Origin: Pedobacter sp.
GTDB lineage: Bacteria > Bacteroidota > Bacteroidia > Sphingobacteriales > Sphingobacteriaceae
Assembly: GCA_030149995.1 (NCBI GenBank)
Contig: JASLGV010000191.1
Location: 1 to 5,812 of the forward strand
DNA: 5,812 nt
Direction: 5' to 3'
Position numbers and translations under genes: made by a program. Shown one piece after another: positions 1 through 5,081 of the stretch. The notes beneath the pieces are model-generated. The model searched no databases, was not told where the DNA came from, and saw only the letters and a list, made by a program, of their open reading frames with translations. Numbering within the stretch: position 1 is the first letter of the stretch; the number at the start of each line of letters is the position of its first letter.

Positions 1-141
1 GTTCTACTATCTCCTTCAGGAAATGCAAACGTAGGTTTATCAAGGTCAAAGCTTTATCAAGATTCTAAAGAATTTTATTCAAAGTACGCTAAACCAGTAA
101 AACAATTTAGAATTGATCAATATAGAAACGCATTCAAATAA
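1..141 (+). CDS. 3' end of a probable DUF262/DUF1524 (HNH-type) protein, partial
   Basis: Frame 1 is open from the left edge to a TAA at 139-141, giving the last 46 residues of a protein whose start lies outside the window. The tail reads VLLSPSGNANVGLS followed by a charged helix (KLYQDSKEFYSKYAK). This resembles the end of the nuclease domain of the next gene, where FVLCGISSNIGLS is followed by IPEKISLL. In DUF1524 domains this stretch is the 'GN(L/F)xLL...N..LS' part, with the conserved Asn of the His/Asn nuclease motif. I infer that the upstream gene encodes a second DUF262-DUF1524 protein or a related HNH protein. Its stop lies one base before the ATG at 143, so the two genes are very likely co-transcribed and translationally coupled. 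With only 46 residues visible, the family call is tentative. Confidence 0.55.
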   Translation, partial: VLLSPSGNANVGLSRSKLYQDSKEFYSKYAKPVKQFRIDQYRNAFK

Positions 142-142
142 A

Positions 143-2041
143 ATGAGTAAAAATATAACATCTAAAACCTCAAAAACATTCAATCTTAAAGAGCTATTTG
201 AAAGGAATTATTTTGTTATTCCAGATTACCAAAGAGGTTTTTCTTGGGAGGAAGAGCAGATTAGTGATTTAGCAAAGGATATTGAGAATATAGCTAAGTT
301 AGATAACTTTCATTATGCAGGTACGATAGTGGCTACTGTTAATCCTCAAGACAATAATAGTTTTGAAATAGTTGATGGCCAACAAAGACTAACTTCCTTA
401 GTGATATTGCTAAACGAAATTTTCAAATCAAACCCTGAACAGTTTATAGAAGTAAAAGAAATCTTCCTTGAGCGAGGAGAAAAGGGTAATGAGCGATTTG
501 TGTTTACACCGAACGTTGAGACCAGAGACTGTTTTCATCAAACAGTTATGAGAGGTAAACAAGTTCAACCAAAGATCAAGTCCGAAGAAGCTATTATTAA
601 TGCTCAAGTGTTTTTTTCAAATTGGCTGAAATCGCAGGATGTTGAGGTAATTTATAAGACTATTGTAACTAAATTAAACTTCTTATTTTTCACCCCAAGA
701 CTTAACAAGGAAATTGGGATAATGTTCGAGGTAATAAACAATAGAGGGAAGCCATTATCTGAACTTGAAAAAATAAAGAACTACTTTATATACTACTCGA
801 CTTTACATGATAAAATTAGGTTAAAAGAAGATATTAATCTTAGGTGGGCAGATATTCAGATAAACCTCAGCCATGCTAAAAGAACAAGCAACGATGACGA
901 AAATTCATTTTTAAGGTACTGCTATTTGGTTTTCTTTATGCCAAACAAAGAAAAAAGTTGGGATGTGTATCATGAGTGTAAATTAGAGTTTGATGCAAAA
1001 AGAGTAGATATTGAGCATATCAACAATTGCGTAGAGAAAATGCGTGAGTTTGTTGATTTTTTGGCAAATGCTTCATTACATTATGCTTGGTTTTTTAATC
1101 CTAATTTTTTCCGAACATCTTATAAAGCTGAATTAGAAGTTGATCTCTACAATACCATAAATTATTTAAGGTGCCAGCCTGTATTTGCTTCAATAATGCC
1201 ATTGTATTTAGCAATTATGACACGACTTGACAACCCTAATAAGGTGTATGAGCTTCTTAGTCTTCTGGAAACTGTTAATATGAGACTATACGTTCTCCCA
1301 GATATTTTTAGAAGAGCAGATAGTAAGCAAGGTGAGTTATTTAGCTTTGCTCACAAATTTTTTCATTACAAAAATTGGACTACTGATGATGAGAAAGAAC
1401 CTGTTTTTACAAATTATGGTGGAATAGAGATAAAAGGAGACATATTTGATTGGTTGTTCCATAATTTAACCCAAATAACATACGCCTATTGTCCTGCTGA
1501 AAAGTTTATAGATAATTTAAAACTAAGTGATGATGAAGACTTTGATTTCTACAGGTGGCAGGGAATACGTTACTTCTTAGCATGTTACGAGGAAAAAATA
1601 AGATCAAAAAAAGCAAAGCGTTCCTTTGAAATCGCTCGTATTTTAAGCGGTCGTAAAAGTGTTGGGGATAATCTAAACGACCAATTATCATTGGAACATA
1701 TTTGGGCTTCTAAAAATCGTGTTGAGGAATTTTCAGAAAAATTTCATACTAAAAGAAGATTGGGAAATTTTGTTCTTTGTGGCATAAGCAGCAATATTGG
1801 TTTGAGTAAACTCGATATTCCTGAAAAAATATCCCTATTGATTGAAAGTAATTCGGCAGGAGACGGAGCGTTAGATATGATGCAAGTAGCTGAATTGAAT
1901 AGGCAATTAGATGAAACTTATGAAATTATGCCAGAATATAAAAGACAAACTAAAAACTATTGGCGAGACTTAGCGATAACATTCTGTGAAAAGAGAGAGG
2001 AGCTTCTAATAGAGTTTGCTTTAAAGAGATGGAAATTATAA
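143..2041 (+). CDS. DUF262-DUF1524 domain protein (GmrSD/SspE-like), probable defence nuclease
   Basis: This is a 632-residue protein. The N-terminal DUF262 (ParB/sulfiredoxin-like) domain has IPDYQRGFSW at about 26-35, the signature DGQQRLTSL at about 78-86 and FEVINNRGKPLSELEKIKNYF-type residues at about 195-215. The C-terminal DUF1524 nuclease part has LEHIW with His519, LGNF near 540-543 and Asn551 in SSNIGLS. It ends in the usual REELL...ALKRW tail, so the C-terminus is complete. In characterised relatives (GmrSD, SspE, BrxU) DUF262 binds or hydrolyses nucleotides and DUF1524 cuts modified or phage DNA; such a role here is inferred. Most relatives have Pro after the catalytic His (HIxP), whereas this protein has HIWA. 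I chose ATG 143 over the TTG at 113: it lies one base after the upstream stop and avoids a 29-base overlap. No Shine-Dalgarno site is visible, only an A-rich leader. It is probably in an operon with the upstream partial gene. Confidence 0.85.
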   Translation: MSKNITSKTSKTFNLKELFERNYFVIPDYQRGFSWEEEQISDLAKDIENIAKLDNFHYAGTIVATVNPQDNNSFEIVDGQQRLTSLVILLNEIFKSNPEQFIEVKEIFLERGEKGNERFVFTPNVETRDCFHQTVMRGKQVQPKIKSEEAIINAQVFFSNWLKSQDVEVIYKTIVTKLNFLFFTPRLNKEIGIMFEVINNRGKPLSELEKIKNYFIYYSTLHDKIRLKEDINLRWADIQINLSHAKRTSNDDENSFLRYCYLVFFMPNKEKSWDVYHECKLEFDAKRVDIEHINNCVEKMREFVDFLANASLHYAWFFNPNFFRTSYKAELEVDLYNTINYLRCQPVFASIMPLYLAIMTRLDNPNKVYELLSLLETVNMRLYVLPDIFRRADSKQGELFSFAHKFFHYKNWTTDDEKEPVFTNYGGIEIKGDIFDWLFHNLTQITYAYCPAEKFIDNLKLSDDEDFDFYRWQGIRYFLACYEEKIRSKKAKRSFEIARILSGRKSVGDNLNDQLSLEHIWASKNRVEEFSEKFHTKRRLGNFVLCGISSNIGLSKLDIPEKISLLIESNSAGDGALDMMQVAELNRQLDETYEIMPEYKRQTKNYWRDLAITFCEKREELLIEFALKRWKL

Positions 2042-2051
2042 AGTTTAAAAA

Positions 2052-2442
2052 ATGACCAAAGAAAATTAAGAACGTACGTAAAGAAAGTTATAACAGCAAC
2101 AGAATTCACAGATTTTGAAGAGCTTATAAAGATAGATCAAGAATGCTTATTCAGTTTTATACTAATACAGTCTCAAAACCCAAATGTTAGTAGATTAGAA
2201 TTAGATGCAAGAATTGTATTACAGGTGTTGTTTACCAAGCTGGCCTTGTTGCGAAAGTAGATGAAGCAGATGAAAGATTAATTATTTACAATCTTTTGGT
2301 TATTGCAGCTCTCAATATTAGGCAGAAATTTGAAGACAATAACACGTCACAAGAAAACTTGCAAAAAGCAGCTACTGAACGTCAGGAAATCGTAAATCTA
2401 ACAATCGAAATAGAGAAAACACTAATCGATTTAAAGCCCTAA
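2052..2442 (+). pseudogene. Frameshifted small third gene of the DUF262 operon, unknown function
   Basis: No single frame is open here, but three frames join into one sensible protein of about 130 residues. ATG at 2052 gives MTKE and stops after five codons. The frame one base back is open to a TAG at 2258-2260 and reads KLRTYVKKVITATEF, then DFEELIKIDQECLFSFILIQ and SRLELDARIVLQ. From between 2194 and 2260 the third frame continues as GVVYQAGLVAKVDEADERL, then LLVIAALNIRQKF, and ends at TAA 2440-2442 after an acidic and lysine-rich helix. Both joins need the same kind of repair, one missing base each. The first could lie in the A-run at 2062-2065, the second near 2221-2230. The product would be soluble and largely helical; I do not recognise the family. 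It starts 10 bases after the DUF262 stop, so it was probably the third gene of that operon. Decay and sequencing error are both possible. Confidence 0.5.
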
Positions 2443-2631
2443 CTGTAGCTAACAAAGAGAGGATTTTTTAATTAATGATTGTCTTTCTTATTTAAATAAC
2501 TAAAAAATAGGGAAAATTCATCTGAACAGATGTGGTTAAATTTGAGCAATTTTGGTTCAAAAAGACATTCCTTGTAGATAATAATTGAGTTCTTAATTTT
2601 GCACAGAGGTAAAACTCTTTAAAAACTTAGC
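2443..2631. other. AT-rich intergenic stretch between the broken small gene and the IS
   Basis: These 189 bases hold no plausible gene; stops are frequent in all frames. Before the IS arrived, this was the sequence between the convergent DUF262 operon (plus) and the DUF4349 gene (minus), so a terminator for either would be expected here. The only clear symmetry is CATCTG-AA-CAGATG at 2519-2532, a short palindrome with no following T-run on either strand. A weak GAGTT/AACTC pairing lies around 2587-2617. Neither is convincing as a terminator. Confidence 0.5.
2625..2631. repeat. Left copy of IS target-site duplication (ACTTAGC)
   Basis: ACTTAGC sits directly outside the left inverted repeat and is repeated exactly at 3692-3698, directly outside the right one. 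A 7-bp direct repeat fits the variable target duplications of the IS481 family and marks a simple transposition with no later rearrangement of the flanks. Confidence 0.85.
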
Positions 2632-2650
2632 TGTGGGATTTACATACATC
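2632..2650. repeat. IS left terminal inverted repeat
   Basis: TGTGGGATTTACATACATC pairs with the reverse complement of 3673-3691 at 17 of 19 positions, and the outermost 11 bases are identical. It begins three bases outside the transposase TGA stop at 2654-2656, so the gene runs almost to the element's end. Confidence 0.85.
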
Positions 2651-2653
2651 GTT

Positions 2654-3610
2654 TCACTTATTTAACTGACAGTCAATCCAATAATTTTGATCCCTTATTC
2701 GCTCTCGGCTGGGGTCGTACATGTCATCGACTTCCTCCCATAATGGAGTTTTATTTGATAAAGCATTAATTACCTGAATTGGGGTACGGCCCGTTAGAGA
2801 ACTGTGGGATCTAAGCCAATTATAATAAAATTGCCATTGTGATAGTAGGTTTGGTAGGTCGGGATCTTTGATATCAACTGTGGAATAAAATTCATCAAGA
2901 TCGGTTCGCTGTGTTCTTTCTACCTTTCCATTGAGATGTGGAGAGCCTGGTTTAATGGGCCGAAATTTAATGCCCCATTCCATTAATCTATCTTGAACGG
3001 AATAAGCAAAAAACTCCTTTCCTCTATCAGTTTGAATGCGCTGTATCGCAAATGGCATTTGTTCCAGCACTGTATCAAGAAATTTCAGGGTGTTGGTAGC
3101 AGTACGCCTTGGAAATAATTGAAGCACTTTAAATCTGCTACAATCATCTATGGCAGTGTATTGATAGATGCCTGGAGCTATTTTACAGACGTCCATTTGT
3201 ACGCGATCACCCGGTACTGGTCGGTTATAGCGAGTTTGTCTTTTGCGGTAGTATCGCTTCAGTTTTAAATACTGTTTATTATTCTTTTTAAGAATCTTAT
3301 GAACAGTTGCAGTTGAGATTGAGACCCCATATAAGCGTTTCATCTCACTAGCGATACTACGATGCCCTAAATTGCGGTTTGTCCTTAACTCAAGAATTCG
3401 GTGTTCGTCCTCTTTTGTTATTCTATGGTGGATTTTATGTGGTCTTCTACTAAGTTCACTTAGACCATCAATACCAGATTCTTTAAATCGTTTAACCCAT
3501 TTTCTCAGTGTCGGCCTAGTTATGCCGCACCTTAAACATACAACCCCTGCATTACCAATGGTCTCATAAAGCTTTACCCATTCAAGGCGCTTTTTTACCT
3601 CATTTTTCAT
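2654..3610 (-). CDS. IS481-family transposase (DDE integrase core)
   Basis: This is a 318-residue transposase. An N-terminal helix-turn-helix lies at about 19-42 (CLRCGITRPTLRKWVKRF) and a second winged-helix-like segment at about 66-110 (GHRSIASEMKRLYGVS). The rve-type catalytic core lies at about 131-245. The acidic triad is visible: Asp140 in VQMDVCKI, Asp195 in QTDRGKEF and Glu231 in HLNGKVERT. Thirty-five residues separate the second Asp from the Glu, the classic D35E spacing. A C-terminal YYNWLRSHSSLTGRTP motif follows, typical of IS481 and IS3-like enzymes. The enzyme would bind the terminal repeats and catalyse strand transfer. It is full length with no frameshift, so the element may be active. 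The ATG at 3610 is the first good start after the right inverted repeat. The DUF4349 gene lies upstream on the same strand, so read-through could also express it. Confidence 0.93.
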   Translation of the reverse strand: MKNEVKKRLEWVKLYETIGNAGVVCLRCGITRPTLRKWVKRFKESGIDGLSELSRRPHKIHHRITKEDEHRILELRTNRNLGHRSIASEMKRLYGVSISTATVHKILKKNNKQYLKLKRYYRKRQTRYNRPVPGDRVQMDVCKIAPGIYQYTAIDDCSRFKVLQLFPRRTATNTLKFLDTVLEQMPFAIQRIQTDRGKEFFAYSVQDRLMEWGIKFRPIKPGSPHLNGKVERTQRTDLDEFYSTVDIKDPDLPNLLSQWQFYYNWLRSHSSLTGRTPIQVINALSNKTPLWEEVDDMYDPSRERIRDQNYWIDCQLNK

Positions 3611-3632
3611 TACTGCTGATTTATGTAAAAAC

Positions 3633-3646
3633 TGGTAGTTCTACCA
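3633..3646. promoter_or_regulatory. Perfect 14-bp palindrome in the transposase leader
   Basis: TGGTAG-TT-CTACCA lies inside the IS, 22 bases upstream of the transposase ATG. It could be an operator-like site or form a hairpin in the 5' leader that limits translation from read-through RNA, as leader structures do in some other IS families. The role is inferred only from position and symmetry. Confidence 0.35.
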
Positions 3647-3672
3647 TCATTTTAACATAAAGTTATTGAAAG

Positions 3673-3691
3673 GATCTATATAAATCCCACA
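3673..3691. repeat. IS right terminal inverted repeat
   Basis: GATCTATATAAATCCCACA is the inverted partner of 2632-2650, with mismatches at two of 19 positions. Its outer end (CCCACA) abuts the right copy of the target duplication. Confidence 0.85.
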
Positions 3692-3698
3692 ACTTAGC
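3692..3698. repeat. Right copy of IS target-site duplication, overlapping a stop codon
   Basis: ACTTAGC here matches 2625-2631. On the minus strand it reads GCTAAGT and contains the TAA stop (3694-3696) of the DUF4349 gene, plus the last base pair of its final Ser codon. The insertion therefore did not change the encoded protein. Confidence 0.85.
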
Positions 3699-4539
3699 TG
3701 ACCGCACGTCTCCTCTTTTTGTAGTACCTGATTCCACAGAATAAAGCGGCTGCCAGTACCAACAATGTCCACAGGTTGGCAAGGCCCAGAATAATTTCTT
3801 TAAACAAAGTCCAGCCACTTAAAAAATTTAACCAAAGCTGTTTGAAAAAGCCGGGCCGGTAATCGTATAAACGATCATTCCCCACAACCCAGGTACTAAT
3901 GGTATTGGGTTGATAAAAATTTAATGTAATGGTACTGTATTTAACCCGGTTGTCAATATCCAGGTTTTGCATGGTCTTATCAATATAATCGTCTTTGATC
4001 AGCAATGAAGATTCGACATTTGTACTTTTTTTACTGGCCACCTTATTAATCCGGTTAACCGCTTCTATTCTGTTTTGCGCTTTTAATTTATTGGACAAGT
4101 AATGAATACGCTGATCGTCCATTTTAAGCGATTGCTCATCGACAAACACCGCCATCTTTGCAACGGCATTGGTAAAATCGTCCAGTTTCTCTGATGGGAT
4201 TTTAGCAACCAGATAGGCTTCTTTGCGGTAGGAAGTTATTTCTTTTAAGGAATCCGGGCTGTATCTAACCTTTTCGCTTTGCTGCAGGGAACTTTGAATG
4301 TTAAATTCAGTTAAGGTGCCCCCTTCCTGCTTAATGGCTGTACTAAGCTGTTCTTTTGTTTTCTGAACATCCTGAACCCTAAACCGCATATCGGCCGTTT
4401 TAATAATTTTTCCGGCAGTGGTATCAGATAATAATGTATCGGTAAAAGCTTCTTTCTCCAGGCCGGCATAATCTGCCTTTTGCTGGTTACAGCCAAACAG
4501 GATGGCCACGATGCCAACAGCAATGATATTTCTTTTCAT
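3694..4539 (-). CDS. DUF4349 domain lipoprotein with C-terminal membrane helix
   Basis: This 281-residue protein belongs to the DUF4349 family. It starts with a short basic segment and hydrophobic run ending in a lipobox, L-F-G-C with Cys17, so it is probably a signal peptidase II substrate. The family opening IIKTADMRFRVQDV is at about 45-58, and AYLVAKIPSEKLDDF matches the family's 'VPxxkFdxf' strand. A long helical, probably coiled-coil section (about 135-195) follows, then STITLNFYQP. A predicted transmembrane helix at about 249-269 (NLWTLLVLAAALFCG) is followed by the basic tail KKRRRAVS. The biochemical role of DUF4349 proteins is not established; the layout suggests an envelope protein anchored at both ends. 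ATG 4539 is chosen because it directly precedes the signal sequence. The stop lies inside the IS target duplication, so the 3' untranslated region is now IS sequence. Confidence 0.85.
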   Translation of the reverse strand: MKRNIIAVGIVAILFGCNQQKADYAGLEKEAFTDTLLSDTTAGKIIKTADMRFRVQDVQKTKEQLSTAIKQEGGTLTEFNIQSSLQQSEKVRYSPDSLKEITSYRKEAYLVAKIPSEKLDDFTNAVAKMAVFVDEQSLKMDDQRIHYLSNKLKAQNRIEAVNRINKVASKKSTNVESSLLIKDDYIDKTMQNLDIDNRVKYSTITLNFYQPNTISTWVVGNDRLYDYRPGFFKQLWLNFLSGWTLFKEIILGLANLWTLLVLAAALFCGIRYYKKRRRAVS

Positions 4540-4554
4540 AATTCAGTGGTTCTA

Positions 4555-4585
4555 AAAAATTAATCATTTAAATATTTGCTTCAAT
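4555..4585 (-). promoter_or_regulatory. Candidate Bacteroidota-type promoter for the DUF4349 gene
   Basis: On the minus strand, ATTG (4582-4585) is followed by 19 bases and then TAATTTTT (4555-4562). This fits the Bacteroidota -33/-7 pattern TTTG-N19-TAnnTTTG with one mismatch in each box. Transcription would start about 10-12 bases before the ATG at 4539. The AT-rich setting makes a chance match possible. The rest of the gap up to the terminator at 4754 shows no gene. Confidence 0.4.
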
Positions 4586-4753
4586 GGCCATTAGAAGTTC
4601 AGCGCTGATTTTTTTAACGCTGTATTTACCTTTAATACCGCAATTGCATTTAGGTAACCCACAACCAAAATAAAACACTCTATTTGAATAAATTACAAAT
4701 CTGAAAGCAGTTTATTTCAGGTTAAATCACGTTGATCGTTCTCAGAAAAGGGC

Positions 4754-4789
4754 AAAAAAAAACCTGTCTTGAGGAAACAAGACAGGTTT
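4754..4789 (-). terminator. Strong rho-independent terminator after the two-helix membrane protein gene
   Basis: AAACCTGTCTTG (4760-4771) and CAAGACAGGTTT (4778-4789) form a perfect 12-bp stem with a 6-base loop. On the minus strand the stem runs into a stretch of nine Ts (complement of the A-run 4754-4762). It lies 19 bases after the stop at 4809, so it ends transcription of the small membrane gene and possibly of the phosphatase upstream of it. On the plus strand there is no T-run after the stem, so it works mainly in one direction. Confidence 0.92.
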
Positions 4790-4808
4790 CTATATAGAAG
4801 GAAATATT

Positions 4809-5024
4809 TTAAGCGTCTAAAATCTTAAATACACCTTTAATTGCAATAATGGCACCAATAAATAAGATAATCCAGGAAATTAACGATAATTGCCATGAAT
4901 CGTGAGCAAAACGCAGGTAAGTTCCAACAATACTCACTAAAACACCCAATATTATTTGTTTATAAATACCTGGCTGATTAGCCGTTTGCATGCTTTCTGT
5001 ATTGTGTTTTATGTTATTTTCCAT
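4809..5024 (-). CDS. Small two-helix membrane protein, unknown function
   Basis: This 71-residue protein has a polar N-terminal segment of about 20 residues (asparagine-rich, NNIKHNTESMQTANQ). Two hydrophobic helices follow at about 24-37 (IILGVLVSIVGTYL) and 46-66 (LSLISWIILFIGAIIAIKG), joined by RFAHDSWQ, with a short tail ending ILDA. It should sit in the inner membrane. I do not recognise a named family; short proteins of this type are common in Sphingobacteriaceae. The gene is supported by its position 57 bases after the phosphatase stop on the same strand, a perfect terminator 19 bases after its own stop, and a candidate -7 box upstream. A second in-frame Met at residue 12 could also be the start, but ATG 5024 fits the candidate promoter better. 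Confidence 0.7.
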   Translation of the reverse strand: MENNIKHNTESMQTANQPGIYKQIILGVLVSIVGTYLRFAHDSWQLSLISWIILFIGAIIAIKGVFKILDA

Positions 5025-5044
5025 AATAATTATTTTATGATGAG

Positions 5045-5052
5045 CAAAAGTA
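5045..5052 (-). promoter_or_regulatory. Candidate -7 promoter box upstream of the small membrane protein gene
   Basis: The minus strand reads TACTTTTG, a perfect match to the Bacteroidota -7 consensus TAnnTTTG, 20 bases before the ATG at 5024. No TTTG-like -33 element is seen at the usual 19-20 base spacing, so the box may be weak or fortuitous, and the gene may depend on read-through from the phosphatase. Confidence 0.3.
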
Positions 5053-5081
5053 ATACTTATTGCTGAATTTTTATAATGCCT

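Larger units (their letters stand above)
2632..3691 (-). mobile_element. Complete IS481-family insertion sequence, 1060 bp
   Basis: The element is bounded by imperfect inverted repeats at 2632-2650 and 3673-3691 and flanked by the 7-bp direct repeat ACTTAGC. It carries one gene, an apparently intact DDE transposase on the minus strand. The ends begin TGTGGGATTTA. Length, single-gene layout and transposase type all fit the IS481 family. Nothing suggests decay, and the perfect target duplication suggests a recent insertion. Its right end covers the 3' end of the DUF4349 gene, and the duplication restores that gene's stop codon. The element separates the AT-rich DUF262 operon from the chromosomal genes to the right. 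The exact IS name cannot be given without a database search. Confidence 0.88.

Noticed and set aside
113..142. TTG start that would add 10 residues to the DUF262 protein
   Set aside because: It overlaps the upstream coding region by 29 bases, and the added residues are not part of the DUF262 domain. ATG 143 lies directly after the upstream stop.
1506..1691. 61-codon open frame on the minus strand
   Set aside because: It lies fully antisense within the strongly supported DUF262-DUF1524 gene and has no recognisable features.
2039..2260. In-frame extension of the DUF262 protein by stop read-through, or frameshifting at TTTAAAA (2044-2050)
   Set aside because: The DUF262 protein already ends in the family's usual REELL...RW tail, and the slippery-looking heptamer lies after its stop codon. 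A separate broken gene explains the open frame better.
2519..2532. CATCTGAACAGATG palindrome as a terminator
   Set aside because: The stem is short and no T-run follows it on either strand.
3372..3569. 65-codon open frame on the plus strand inside the IS
   Set aside because: It is antisense to the helix-turn-helix part of the transposase and shows no motif or start signal.
4311..4523. 70-codon open frame on the minus strand
   Set aside because: It overlaps the DUF4349 gene in another frame; the lipobox and domain evidence support the main frame.
4600..4640. CAGCGCTG followed by a T-run, and a CAGCG/CGCTG pairing, as a second terminator
   Set aside because: The stem is at most 4-5 pairs, and no plus-strand gene ends nearby that would need it.
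4640..4710. Distal promoter for the DUF4349 gene (TTTG and TTATTTTG-like boxes on the minus strand)
   Set aside because: The spacing is 22-23 bases and the -7 match is imperfect. The site at 4555-4585 fits the consensus better.
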